Of a DNA stretch of 64,000 nucleotides, positions 26,345 to 34,660 are shown in pieces. Made by a program: the position numbers and the translations under genes. Below the pieces are notes generated by a model that worked only from the letters and a program-made list of their open reading frames with translations, did no database searches and was not told where the DNA came from. Source of the stretch: Nocardia panacis (lineage in GTDB: Bacteria > Actinomycetota > Actinomycetes > Mycobacteriales > Mycobacteriaceae); the NCBI RefSeq assembly GCF_003598715.1, contig NZ_QZFU01000019.1, forward strand, positions 620,001 to 684,000. Direction: 5' to 3'. The stretch's first letter is position 1. Each line of letters begins with the position of its first letter.

Positions 26345-27979
26345 TCAACCCTGTTTGATCAGGTCCGGGTTCGGATCCAGATCATCGGTGACATCGGGCT
26401 GGTCCGGGGTCACCGACTCCTCCAGCACCGCCTCGCCGCGAGCGACCATCCCGGCCTGGTCGGAGAGCGTCAACTGCGGAATGAACAGCGCCAGCAGGAA
26501 TATCACCACCGCACCGGGCAGCAGGTACCAGAATCCCGGCACCAGCGCGTTCACATACGCACCGACAATGGCATCGTGCAGATCGGTGGGCAGATGTTTG
26601 ACGACCGAGGGGACCAGCCCATCCGGTCGCAACCCGGCCTGCATGACCTCGCCGATATGGGTGCGGAACGCATCGGTGAGACCTTCGGTGAGCCGGTTGG
26701 TGAAGATGGATCCGAAGATCGCCACACCGATCACCCCGCCCATCTCGCGGAAGTAGTTGTTGGCGCTGGTCGCGGTGCCGATCTGATCGGGTGTGACCGC
26801 GTTCTGCACCACGAGCACGATGATCTGCATGATCAGACCGATTCCGGCGCCCATGACGAACAGCATCGCCGAGACCTCCCACATGGTGGTGTGGGTGTCG
26901 ATGCGGGTCAGCCACAGCATGCCCAGGGTGATGATCACCGCGCCGATCGGTGGATAGATCCGATATTTGCCGGATTTCGTGATGGCCGTCATCGAGCCCA
27001 TGAGGGTGGCCATCATGCCGACCATCATCGGGATCAGCAGCAGACCCGAGACCGAGGCCGATGCACCGGTCGCCATCTGCAGGTAGGTCGGGATGAAGGC
27101 GAGCGAGGCGAACATCACCAGGCCGACCACCATGCCGATGGCCGAGGTCAGCACGAAGGTCTGGTTGCGGAACAGCCACAGCGGCAGCATCGGCTCCTCG
27201 GCCCTCGCCTCCACCGCGATGAACGCGCCGACCGCCACGACCAGTGCCGCGATCATCGAAAGTATTGTCGGCGAACCCCATTCGTAGCGCTTGCCGCCCC
27301 AGTCGGTGATCAGGATGATCAGCGAGGTCGCCGCCGACATCAGGACGACACCGAGATAGTCGGGCCTGGTCTTGGGCCGATGGCTGGGAATGCTCAACTG
27401 CCGGAAGGCGATCAGCAATGCGGCCAGACCGATGGGGACATTGATCCAGAAGCACCAGCGCCACGAGAGATGGTCGGCGAAGAAACCGCCGAGCAGCGGG
27501 CCGGCCACCGAGGTGATACCGAAGATCGCGCCCATCGGGCCCATGTACTTGCCGCGATCCTTGGCGGGCACGACATCGGCGATGATGGCCTGCGCCATGA
27601 TCATCAGGCCGCCGCCGCCCACACCCTGCAGGCCGCGGAACACCACGAATTCCCAGAAGCTCGACGAGGCCGCCGCACCCACGGAGGCCAGGGTGAAAAT
27701 GCCGATGGCGAAAAGGAATAGCCACCTGCGGCCGAACAGGTCGCCGAATTTGCCGTAGATCGGCATGACGATGGTGGTGGCCAGCAGGTAGGCGGTGGTG
27801 GTCCAAGCCATATTCTCCACGCCGCCGAGTTCGCCGACGATGGTCGGCATGGCGGTGCCGACGATCATCTGGTCGAGGCTGGCCAGGAACATGCCCGCGA
27901 TGAGCGCGGTGAAGATCAGCCGAATGCGTTTCTGGGTAAGGACTATCGGGGTCGGCGGCGAGGTGGCCGTCGGGGTCAT
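26345..27979 (-). CDS. DHA2-family (EmrB/QacA) efflux transporter, 14 TM
   Basis: A 544-residue MFS antiporter with 14 predicted helices. The TM1 motif is LASLDQMIVGTAMPTIVGEL, motif A is GKFGDLFGRRWLFLF, the TM4 region is FRGLQGVGGGGLMIMAQAI, and TM5 motif C-like is GITSVAGPLLGGFFADH. The acidic C-terminal tail (VTDDLDPNPDL) is cytoplasmic. It exports lipophilic or cationic drugs or lipids. Its ATG overlaps the stop of the upstream TetR gene (ATGA), giving a repressor-pump operon ended by a strong hairpin. Confidence 0.9.
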   Translation of the reverse strand: MTPTATSPPTPIVLTQKRIRLIFTALIAGMFLASLDQMIVGTAMPTIVGELGGVENMAWTTTAYLLATTIVMPIYGKFGDLFGRRWLFLFAIGIFTLASVGAAASSSFWEFVVFRGLQGVGGGGLMIMAQAIIADVVPAKDRGKYMGPMGAIFGITSVAGPLLGGFFADHLSWRWCFWINVPIGLAALLIAFRQLSIPSHRPKTRPDYLGVVLMSAATSLIILITDWGGKRYEWGSPTILSMIAALVVAVGAFIAVEARAEEPMLPLWLFRNQTFVLTSAIGMVVGLVMFASLAFIPTYLQMATGASASVSGLLLIPMMVGMMATLMGSMTAITKSGKYRIYPPIGAVIITLGMLWLTRIDTHTTMWEVSAMLFVMGAGIGLIMQIIVLVVQNAVTPDQIGTATSANNYFREMGGVIGVAIFGSIFTNRLTEGLTDAFRTHIGEVMQAGLRPDGLVPSVVKHLPTDLHDAIVGAYVNALVPGFWYLLPGAVVIFLLALFIPQLTLSDQAGMVARGEAVLEESVTPDQPDVTDDLDPNPDLIKQG

Positions 27980-28599
27980 GGGGTCTCTCCTTTTCTTACG
28001 GCGGACCGTCCGAACAGCTGCGCGGCCGTCCGGCAGTGATCGCGAACGGTGGCGGTGAGCGAGGCGTCGGGATCGGCGGCGAGCGCATAGGACGCGCGCG
28101 TGGTGAGCGCGGTCATGATGCCCGAGGCGACCCCGATCAGTTGCGGCGTAGCCGCGGCGCCCATGCGGGCGGTGAGCAGTTCGCCGAGCGAGGCCTCGCG
28201 GCGCATGCCCTCGGCGAAGAATGCGGCCAGCACCCTCGGTTCGGATTGGATCAGGCGAGCCACGAGCAGGACGGACTCGCGCACTTCGGCATCGGGCTCG
28301 AGGCCGAAGGTATAGAGCTGGATCAGATCCTCGACCAGATCGCCGGTCGGGCCGCCCGCGACGAATTCCGCACGGATCGAGGGGGTTCCGATGTCGCCGG
28401 TGGCACCGACCACCGCGTCCAGCTTGGTGTCGTAGTAGTTGAAGAAGGTGCGCGGGGAGACCCCCACCGCCTTCGCGATGTCGTCGGTGTGCGTCGCGTC
28501 GAGTCCGCGTTCGGCGGCGAGCCGTCGGGCGGCCATCGACAGCGCGATTCGGGTCTGCATCTTCTTCTGCTCGCGCAGTCCCTGCTTCACCTCAGCCAT
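27976..28599 (-). CDS. TetR-family repressor of the adjacent pump
   Basis: A 207-residue regulator. The HTH is at residues ~12-60 (ALSMAARRLAAERGLDATHT, DDIAKAVGVSPRTFFNYYDTK; the FFNYY form marks an AcrR-like subgroup). The remainder is helical. It is co-transcribed with the DHA2 pump (4-bp overlap). The -10-like TTAAAT ends 7 nt before ATG 28599, suggesting a leaderless mRNA. Two direct operator-like repeats lie immediately upstream, so autoregulation is likely. Confidence 0.88.
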   Translation of the reverse strand: MAEVKQGLREQKKMQTRIALSMAARRLAAERGLDATHTDDIAKAVGVSPRTFFNYYDTKLDAVVGATGDIGTPSIRAEFVAGGPTGDLVEDLIQLYTFGLEPDAEVRESVLLVARLIQSEPRVLAAFFAEGMRREASLGELLTARMGAAATPQLIGVASGIMTALTTRASYALAADPDASLTATVRDHCRTAAQLFGRSAVRKGETP

Positions 28600-28612
28600 G
28601 CCCGAAATTTAA

Positions 28613-28641
28613 CACAAACTGCAATTTTTCAGAAAGTGCAA
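28613..28641 (-). promoter_or_regulatory. Direct operator-like repeats upstream of TetR gene
   Basis: On the minus strand TTGCACTTTCTG, AAAAA and TTGCAGTTTGTG form two 12-bp direct repeats matching at 10 positions with 17-bp spacing. They overlap the -35 region of a promoter whose -10 is TTAAAT at 28612-28607. Confidence 0.55.
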
Positions 28642-28780
28642 CTTCCAGGGGCAGATCGACCTGGGGAAACACTACCGGACCGCAGTCAGTGACCTATTGA
28701 TTGAGCCGTTGTTTGACGGTACATTGCATGGCGTCACATGAACCGGGCCGCAGCGCCCGCGGATCGCGCCGGAGTCGTCG

Positions 28781-28870
28781 ATGGATCTGCTCTATCGCTT
28801 TGCCCTGTGGTTGGCCGAGATCGGTGCGCTACCACCGATGCCCGGTATCGCGCACCACGAGGGCTGGTGA
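28781..28870 (+). CDS. Possible 29-residue small protein
   Basis: ATG 28781 is preceded by GGAG at 6 nt and opens MDLLYRFALWLAEIGALPPM, ending HHEGW. The N-terminal half is an amphipathic or weakly hydrophobic helix. It lies 66 bp before the start of the ABC binding-protein gene, on the same strand, so it could be a leader peptide or a chance frame. No homologue is recognised. Confidence 0.28.
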   Translation: MDLLYRFALWLAEIGALPPMPGIAHHEGW

Positions 28871-28935
28871 ATACCCGAATCGCGTAGCGCGTTCCCCCGC
28901 CAACGATCATGTCGCACCCTAGGATTCAGCACACA

Positions 28936-30243
28936 ATGAAACTCGAGCGACGTGCGTTTTTGCGCACAGCAGGTGTGGTGGGTGCGTCGCTGCTCGCTCC
29001 CGCGCTCGGCGGGTGCGGCGCCGACGACGACGCGCTGACCTTTTTCTTCCAGGCCAATCCGGAGGAGGCCGAGGGGAGAATGCGGGTCATCGCGGAATTC
29101 GCGCGGCGACATCCGGAGATCAAGGTGCGCACCGTACTTTCCGGTCCGGACCCCATGCAGCAGATGTTCACCTTCTGCGCGGGCGGCAAATGTCCCGACG
29201 TGCTGATGGCCTGGGAGTTGACCTACGCCGCACTGGCCGAGCGCGGCGTACTGCTCGACCTGAACGGAATGCTCGACCGCGACCCGGAATTCGCGAAGCG
29301 GTTGCACGCGGACAGCATTCCGGCGCTGTACGACACCTTCGCCTTCAAGGGCGGTCAGTACGCGCTGCCCGAGCAGTGGTCGGGAAATTTCCTGTTCTAC
29401 AACCGGAAGATCCTCGCGGCGGCCGGTCGCACACCACCCGCCAACTGGAAATCCGGTTGGGGCTTCGCCGAATTCCTCGATACCGCCCGCGCCCTGACCA
29501 CCCGCGACCGTTCCGGCCGGGTGCGCCAGTGGGGTTTCGTCGACACCTGGGTGCCGCACTACTCGGCGGGCTTGTTCGGCCTCAACAACGGGGTCGAATG
29601 GGCGGTGCCGCACAATAATCCGACCCGCGCCAATTTCGCCGACGACGCCTTCATCGAGGGCGTGCAGTTCTACGCGGACCTGTCCAACAGGCACGGGGTC
29701 GCCCCCACCCCGGCCGAACTGCAATCCTTCTCCACCATGGACCTGTTCGCGCAGGGCAAGGCGGCCCTCGCCATGGGTGGGCACTGGCGCTGGAGTTCCT
29801 TCTCCGGCGCCGAGGATCTCGACTTCGATGTCACCGCGCTGCCCGGCGGACCGAAAGGCCAAGGCGGACGCTCGAATATCGGCACCACCGGTCTGGCCAT
29901 CGCCGCCGACAGCCCGCGCCGCGATCAGGCTTGGGAATTCCTGAAGTTCGCGGCGGGCCCCGAGGGGCAGGCGGTCATCGCCGAATCCGGCTTGTTCGTC
30001 CCGGTGCTCCATTCGGCCGTGCGCTCGGCGGGATTCACCGAGGCACACACCAGGGTGCGCAACCTCGACATCCTCACCTCGGGTGCCGCGCATGCCAATC
30101 CGCTGCCGGTCACCGGCGCGTGGGCGCGCGTCGACGCGCTCATGGGTCGCAGTTTCGGTCCGGTGCTGCGCGGTAGCGCCGCCGCCACGACGCTGCGCGA
30201 TAGGCTCGCCCCCGATGCCGATGAGGTGCTGCGCAACCAATGA
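28936..30243 (+). CDS. Sugar ABC transporter solute-binding lipoprotein (Tat-exported)
   Basis: A 435-residue extracellular binding protein of the MalE/UgpB cluster. The signal combines a twin-arginine motif (ERRAFLRTAG) with a lipobox (PALGGC, Cys ~26), so it should be folded before export and anchored outside the membrane. Cluster features follow: DVLMAWELTYAALAERGVLLDL, YALPEQWSGNFLFYN, GKAALAMGGHWRW and the C-terminal AWEFLKFAAGPEGQA. The ligand is probably an oligosaccharide or polyol. I start at ATG 28936 because it places the twin-arginine motif at the N-terminus. The stop overlaps the first permease gene (ATGA). Confidence 0.9.
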   Translation: MKLERRAFLRTAGVVGASLLAPALGGCGADDDALTFFFQANPEEAEGRMRVIAEFARRHPEIKVRTVLSGPDPMQQMFTFCAGGKCPDVLMAWELTYAALAERGVLLDLNGMLDRDPEFAKRLHADSIPALYDTFAFKGGQYALPEQWSGNFLFYNRKILAAAGRTPPANWKSGWGFAEFLDTARALTTRDRSGRVRQWGFVDTWVPHYSAGLFGLNNGVEWAVPHNNPTRANFADDAFIEGVQFYADLSNRHGVAPTPAELQSFSTMDLFAQGKAALAMGGHWRWSSFSGAEDLDFDVTALPGGPKGQGGRSNIGTTGLAIAADSPRRDQAWEFLKFAAGPEGQAVIAESGLFVPVLHSAVRSAGFTEAHTRVRNLDILTSGAAHANPLPVTGAWARVDALMGRSFGPVLRGSAAATTLRDRLAPDADEVLRNQ

Positions 30244-31181
30244 TGCTGCTCACCAGGAAAACTGCGCCGCAGGCGGATCACCCCGCAGCGCGAAACCGCT
30301 CCGGGCTGGCAATCCGACAGGCCCGCGCGGGCCGCTGGTTCATCGCGCCGAATCTGCTGGCGGTCGTGGTGTTCATGGTGTTCCCGCTGGGTTTCTCGCT
30401 CTATCTGAGCTTCCAGCGCTGGGATATGTTCGGACCCGCCCAATACATCGGATTGGCGAACTTCCGCAGACTGTTCACCGCCGATCCGCTGTTCACCATC
30501 GCGCTGCGCAATACCGTCGTCTTCGCCCTCGGCACGGTGATTCCGACGGTGCTGCTCAGTCTCGCTGCCGCCGCCGCGCTGAGTCGAAAATTGAAGGGCA
30601 TCGGCATTTTCCGCACCATTATGTTCCTGCCGCTCGCCGTCTCCGGCGTGGTGATGGCCGTGGTGTGGCATCTGGTCTTCGATACCAACAACGGTTTGTT
30701 GAACATCATGCTCGGCCGGCTCGGACTCGGACCGGTGCCGTGGCTGGTCGACCCGAACTGGGCGATGGTATCGCTGTGCCTGGTGAGCACTTGGAAGAGC
30801 GTGCCGTTCGCCACGGTCGTCCTGCTGGCCGCCATGCAGGGCGTCCCGGAGAATCTGTACGAGGCGGCGAAGATCGACGGCGCCGGTGAATTCCAGCGAT
30901 TCCGCTCGATCACCTTGCCGCTGATCCGCGGCGCGCTGTCCTTCGTGGCGGTCGTCTCGGTCATCAACGCGGCCCAGGCATTCGATCAGGTCTTCGTGCT
31001 CACCGGCTATGGCGGGCCGGAGACGGGAACCTACGTCTTCGGCATCATGATCTTCCAGAATGCCTTCGCCTACGGCGATGCCGGATACGCCTCGGCCATC
31101 GCCTGGGTCGTCTTCTTGATTCTCCTGGCGCTCACCATGATTCAGCTCTGGTTCGCCCGTCGGAACGCGGTGGAGGACTGA
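30240..31181 (+). CDS. Sugar ABC transporter permease (MalF/UgpA-like)
   Basis: A 313-residue, six-helix permease. The EAA loop contacting the ATPase is ENLYEAAKIDGAGEFQRFRS followed by ITLPLI. The periplasmic segment after TM1 has SLYLSFQRWDMFGPAQYIGL. It is translationally coupled to the binding protein (4-bp overlap) and to the second permease (1-bp overlap). It forms the membrane channel with that partner. A second in-frame ATG directly follows the first, so the protein may start one residue later. Confidence 0.93.
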   Translation: MMLLTRKTAPQADHPAARNRSGLAIRQARAGRWFIAPNLLAVVVFMVFPLGFSLYLSFQRWDMFGPAQYIGLANFRRLFTADPLFTIALRNTVVFALGTVIPTVLLSLAAAAALSRKLKGIGIFRTIMFLPLAVSGVVMAVVWHLVFDTNNGLLNIMLGRLGLGPVPWLVDPNWAMVSLCLVSTWKSVPFATVVLLAAMQGVPENLYEAAKIDGAGEFQRFRSITLPLIRGALSFVAVVSVINAAQAFDQVFVLTGYGGPETGTYVFGIMIFQNAFAYGDAGYASAIAWVVFLILLALTMIQLWFARRNAVED

Positions 31182-32029
31182 TGTCGGCTCGCGGCCAACG
31201 ACTCGGCAGGCGCGCCGTCGTGCGCGGCGTGGCACTGTATGCCGTGCTCATCGCCATGGCCTGGTGCACACTGTTCCCGATCCTGTGGGCGCTTTCGGGT
31301 TCGCTCAAACGCGATACCGAGATGAGCACGCCGACGCTGCTGCCCGCGCGGCCGCGCTGGGCCAACTACGGAAATGTCTTCCACCTCATGCCCTTCGGGC
31401 GGATGTTCCTCAATACCGTGGTGTACGCCGGATGTGTGACCATCGGGCAGGTCTTCTTCTGCTCGCTGGCGGGCTATGCCTTCGCCCGGCTGCGCTTCGC
31501 CGGGCGCGAGGCGCTGTTCGTGGCCTACCTGGCCACGCTCATGGTGCCGCTGACCGTCACCGTCATACCGCAGTTCATCCTGATGCGCACCTTCGGCTGG
31601 ACCGACACCCCGTGGGCCATGATCGTGCCCGGACTGTTCGGCAGCGCCTTCGGCACCTACCTCATGCGGCAGTTCTTCCGCACCCTCCCGGTGGAATTGG
31701 AGGAGGCCGCCATCCTCGACGGCTGCTCGCCGTGGCAGATCTATTGGCGCGTCCTGTTGCCGCACGTGCGCCCGGCCGCCATGGTGCTCGCGGTGCTCAC
31801 CTGGGTGAATGTCTGGAACGATTTCCTGTGGCCGCTCATCATGATTCAGCGCAGGGACATCTCCACCGTCACCCTCGGGCTGGTCTGGATGCAGGGCCAG
31901 TACGTCGGTCGCTGGCCGGTTCTCATGGCGGCATCGATCCTCATCCTGCTGCCGCTCATCCTCACCTATGCCCTGGCGCAGAAGGCATTCCTGCGCGGGA
32001 TCGCGATGTCGGGCCTCGGCGGGCGTTGA
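31181..32029 (+). CDS. Sugar ABC transporter permease (MalG/UgpE-like)
   Basis: A 282-residue, six-helix permease. FPILWALSGSLKRDTEMSTP is the typical post-TM1 segment of MalG proteins. The EAA loop is VELEEAAILDGCSPWQIYWR followed by VLLPHVRPA. It pairs with the preceding permease. No ATPase gene follows; an MFS gene converges 44 bp downstream. Such actinobacterial importers often share one genome-encoded MsiK/SugC-type ATPase, presumably the case here. Confidence 0.93.
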   Translation: MSARGQRLGRRAVVRGVALYAVLIAMAWCTLFPILWALSGSLKRDTEMSTPTLLPARPRWANYGNVFHLMPFGRMFLNTVVYAGCVTIGQVFFCSLAGYAFARLRFAGREALFVAYLATLMVPLTVTVIPQFILMRTFGWTDTPWAMIVPGLFGSAFGTYLMRQFFRTLPVELEEAAILDGCSPWQIYWRVLLPHVRPAAMVLAVLTWVNVWNDFLWPLIMIQRRDISTVTLGLVWMQGQYVGRWPVLMAASILILLPLILTYALAQKAFLRGIAMSGLGGR

Positions 32030-32073
32030 CCGCCGCTACAACCGGTCTGTCGCAGACCCGCGCAGGCCGACTG

Positions 32074-33555
32074 CTATACCCGAACCTCGGTGTCCTCCGG
32101 CTCGGCCTGCGGCGCGGTAGTTCGGGTGCGCAGCAACACCGATCCGACCAGCGCGGCCAGCAGTGTCATACCGGCTCCGATCCACGCCCCGGCGGAGAGC
32201 GCCGAGGAGAAGGCCGTCTTCGCCTGCTCGACGAGACCGAATTGGAAGGCCGCGCCGATGGATTCGCGCGCGGCGGCGGGTGCGTCGTCGGGCATGTTCG
32301 TGGTGAACACTCCGGCGAGCACGCTGCCGAGGACCGCGATGCTCAGTGCCGTGCCCACCTGCTGGATGGTGTCGTTCATGGCCGAGCCGACGCCCGCGTG
32401 TTCGAGCGGGATGGCGCTCATGATCGAGGCATAGGCCGCAGGCCCTGCCAATCCGCCGCCGATACCCATGACGACCATGGTCGCGAGCACCGCGCCGTAT
32501 CCGCTGCCCAAGGCCAGGATCGCGAAGGCGCCCGCGGTGATGAGCAGTCCGGAGACGATGAGCGCCTTGTTGCTGACCCGCTTGCCCAGCGCCGCGCCGA
32601 GGCCGTTGCACAGGGTGGCGGCCAGCGCCCAAGGCAGCAGTGCCAGACCGGCTTTCATCGGTCCGTAGCCCAGCACGAATTGCAGGTACTGGGTGAGCAT
32701 GAGCATGACCGCGCCCATGCCGAACACCATGATCAGCAGCGTGACACAGGTGCCGGTGAAATCCCGCTTGCCGAAGATGGCCAGCGGGAGCATCGGATGC
32801 TGGGTGCGCAGTTCCCACACCACGAAGGCCACGGCCGCGGCTACCGCGAGCGCGATCATGATCGGATTCCACTCCCGCTCGATGATCACGTACACCGTCG
32901 AGGCCAGTGTGAGGATGGACAGCGTCACACCGATCGGGTCGAGCGGCCGCTGTTCGCCGACGCTCTCGCCCATGAGCAGCACTGCGGCGGCGATGGCCAG
33001 CGCGGCCACCGGGATATTCATCAGGAATACCGATCCCCACCAAAAGTTCTGCAGCAGAAAGCCGCCCAGCGTCGGTCCGAGGACGACGCCGACCATCATC
33101 GAACTCGACCAGGCCGCCATCGCCTTGCGCCGTTCGTCCTCGGCGAAGGTGGTCATCAGGATGGACAGCGTCGAGGGCATGATCAGCGAGCCGCCGATGC
33201 CCATGGCCGCGCGCGCCCCGATCACCTGCCACGACTCGGTGGCCAGGACCGCGCCGAGGGAGGCGACGCCGAAGACCGCCAATCCGATGACGAGGGTGCG
33301 TCTGCGTCCGAAGCGGTCCGACAGGCTGCCCGCCGTGAGCACCAAACCGGCGAAGACCAGCACATACGCATCGAGGATCCATTGAATATCCGAGGGCGTG
33401 GCACCCAATTCCCGAATGAGCGACGGTATGGCGAGGTTGAGCACGGTGCCGTCGATCATCAGCACCAGTAGCGCCAGGCAGAGCACCACGAGAATCCACC
33501 AGCGGCGCGGATCTCGTACAGCGTTCGACTGTTCTCGTACAGTGTTCGATTTCAT
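32074..33555 (-). CDS. DHA2-family efflux transporter with operators inside its 5' end
   Basis: A 493-residue, 14-helix EmrB/QacA-type antiporter. TM1 is LMIDGTVLNLAIPSLIRELG, motif A is GSLSDRFGRRRTLVIG, and TM5 is MMVGVVLGPTLGGFLLQ. Its first ~20 residues are odd: a seven-residue near-repeat (SNTVREQ then SNAVRDP) is produced by two operator boxes lying in the coding sequence. The start is ATG 33555 (GTG 33561 is also possible). There is no Shine-Dalgarno because a third box occupies the 15 bp before the ATG, and a -10-like TATCGT suggests a leaderless mRNA. It is divergent from, and surely controlled by, the TetR gene at 33579. Confidence 0.88.
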   Translation of the reverse strand: MKSNTVREQSNAVRDPRRWWILVVLCLALLVLMIDGTVLNLAIPSLIRELGATPSDIQWILDAYVLVFAGLVLTAGSLSDRFGRRRTLVIGLAVFGVASLGAVLATESWQVIGARAAMGIGGSLIMPSTLSILMTTFAEDERRKAMAAWSSSMMVGVVLGPTLGGFLLQNFWWGSVFLMNIPVAALAIAAAVLLMGESVGEQRPLDPIGVTLSILTLASTVYVIIEREWNPIMIALAVAAAVAFVVWELRTQHPMLPLAIFGKRDFTGTCVTLLIMVFGMGAVMLMLTQYLQFVLGYGPMKAGLALLPWALAATLCNGLGAALGKRVSNKALIVSGLLITAGAFAILALGSGYGAVLATMVVMGIGGGLAGPAAYASIMSAIPLEHAGVGSAMNDTIQQVGTALSIAVLGSVLAGVFTTNMPDDAPAAARESIGAAFQFGLVEQAKTAFSSALSAGAWIGAGMTLLAALVGSVLLRTRTTAPQAEPEDTEVRV

Positions 33556-33570
33556 TCGCACAGCGTACGA
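33514..33570. promoter_or_regulatory. Three 15-bp operator boxes at exact 21-bp spacing
   Basis: TCGTACAGCGTTCGA (33514-33528), TCGTACAGTGTTCGA (33535-33549) and TCGCACAGCGTACGA (33556-33570) are near-palindromes repeated every 21 bp, i.e. on one face of the helix. The third sits between the two divergent start codons and overlaps the shared TACGATA/TATCGTA -10-like element. The first two lie inside the efflux gene. Confidence 0.82.
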
Positions 33571-33578
33571 TAGACTCG

Positions 33579-34355
33579 GTGAACGTGCGAGAGAATAATT
33601 CGCGGACCGAGGTGTTCACCTCGGTCTGGAGCCGCGAGCCCCGCCGCCCGAGAGCAACCGGACTCGACCGCGACCAGATCGTCGCCGCCGCCGTCACCCT
33701 GCTGGACCGCGACGGACTAGAGGCGCTCAGCATGCGCAAACTCGGCGCGGCCCTCGGTGCGGGCGCGACCAGCATCTACTGGTACGTACCCAACAAGGAC
33801 GAACTGCTCGAGTTGGCCCTCGACGAATTCTGGTCCGAACTCGACCTTCCCGAATCGGACGCGGCAGGTTGGCAGCAGATCGCCACCGCCTTCGCCTACA
33901 GCCTGCGCCAAACCCTGCACGCACATCCGTGGGCCGCCGCGCTCATCGGCACGCTCCCCAGCGTCGGACCCAATGCCTGGCGGCTCACCAGTCGGTTGCG
34001 CGACACCTTCGCGGGCGCCGGATTCACCGGGCAGGATATGTACTTCGCCAGTTCGACCATCCTCGGTTTCGTACTCGGGCAGGTCATTCCGGAGATCGCC
34101 TTCCGAAAGGCGCTCGACGGCAAGGAGTACGACCAGCAGAGCGCGACCGCGACGATCACCCGGCTCGCCGCCGACTACCCCGACCTCATCGCCGACCACC
34201 AGGCCGCGGTCGAGATGGATCCGCACGCGGCACGCGCGATGGCTTTCGACTTCGGGTTGAGCTGCATTCTGGATGGGCTGGCGGCCAAACTCGATCCGGA
34301 GCGCGCGGGGCGCACTTCCCTAGCCAACCCCGCTGAAGGGGTTGCCCGACAGTAG
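33579..34355 (+). CDS. TetR-family regulator with TetR_C (tetracycline-repressor-like) domain
   Basis: A 258-residue regulator. The HTH is at residues ~30-75 (IVAAAVTLLDRDGLEALSMR, GAGATSIYWYVPNKDELLEL; the SIYWYV form is typical of the TetR/TetR_C class). The following helical domain is TetR_C-like (HPWAAALIGTLPSVGPNAWR). The GTG at 33579 directly follows a -10-like TACGAT, so it is probably leaderless. It should bind the three 21-bp-spaced boxes and repress both itself and the divergent pump until a pump substrate is bound. Confidence 0.88.
   Translation: MNVRENNSRTEVFTSVWSREPRRPRATGLDRDQIVAAAVTLLDRDGLEALSMRKLGAALGAGATSIYWYVPNKDELLELALDEFWSELDLPESDAAGWQQIATAFAYSLRQTLHAHPWAAALIGTLPSVGPNAWRLTSRLRDTFAGAGFTGQDMYFASSTILGFVLGQVIPEIAFRKALDGKEYDQQSATATITRLAADYPDLIADHQAAVEMDPHAARAMAFDFGLSCILDGLAAKLDPERAGRTSLANPAEGVARQ
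34325..34344. terminator. Hairpin between convergent genes, overlapping TetR 3' end
   Basis: CAACCCC and GGGGTTG form a 7-bp stem with a 6-nt loop just before the TetR stop codon and 15 bp past the stop of the zinc-finger gene, so it could act for either direction. Confidence 0.45.
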
Positions 34356-34358
34356 GTT

Positions 34359-34586
34359 TCAGGCCCTATCGGCCAGCCGCGACACCAGGCGGGCTCTGAT
34401 CGCGGGGTCGGGGTCGCGGGCGAGGGCCTGGATCAGGTGGGCCACGGCCGCCCACATGCCGTCGACCTCGTCGCCGCACAGCGGGCAGTGGGCGAGATGC
34501 GCCTCGAATTCGGCGCATTCGTCCTCGGGTAGAGCGTTCAGGACGAACGCCGCTGCCAGACTGTGGACATCGCGTATTCTCACCAT
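34359..34586 (-). CDS. Small zinc-finger anti-sigma-like protein (zf-HC2/RskA N-terminal type)
   Basis: A 75-residue protein. VHSLAAAFVLNALPEDECAEFEAHLAHCPLC carries the H-x3-C-x2-C zinc-binding signature of ZAS anti-sigma domains (His30, Cys34, Cys37), and the N-terminal SLAAAFVLNALP block is that of RskA-type anti-SigK proteins. The membrane and extracytoplasmic parts normally present are missing, leaving only the cytoplasmic sigma-binding domain. No ECF sigma gene is adjacent. The ATG at 34586 follows GGGAGG. A strong hairpin separates it from mbtH, so it is probably transcribed at a reduced level or from its own promoter. Confidence 0.75.
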   Translation of the reverse strand: MVRIRDVHSLAAAFVLNALPEDECAEFEAHLAHCPLCGDEVDGMWAAVAHLIQALARDPDPAIRARLVSRLADRA

Positions 34587-34626
34587 CTCGCCTCCCGACG
34601 CGTCTCGTAGGAACGGGTCCGCCGAA

Positions 34627-34653
34627 CCGGTCCCCGGAATCTCCGGGGACCGG
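34627..34653 (-). terminator. Perfect 11-bp hairpin after mbtH
   Basis: CCGGTCCCCGG (34627-34637) and CCGGGGACCGG (34643-34653) with a 5-nt loop begin 8 bp beyond the mbtH stop, marking the end of the NRPS-mbtH transcript or an attenuator before the zinc-finger gene. Confidence 0.75.
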
Positions 34654-34660
34654 CCGTGAT

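Larger units (their letters stand above)
28600..28935. other. 336-bp divergent intergenic region
   Basis: It contains the TetR operator repeats next to 28600, a possible 29-codon gene at 28781-28870, and the promoter of the ABC importer operon close to 28936. Nothing else is recognisable between ~28645 and 28780. Confidence 0.5.
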
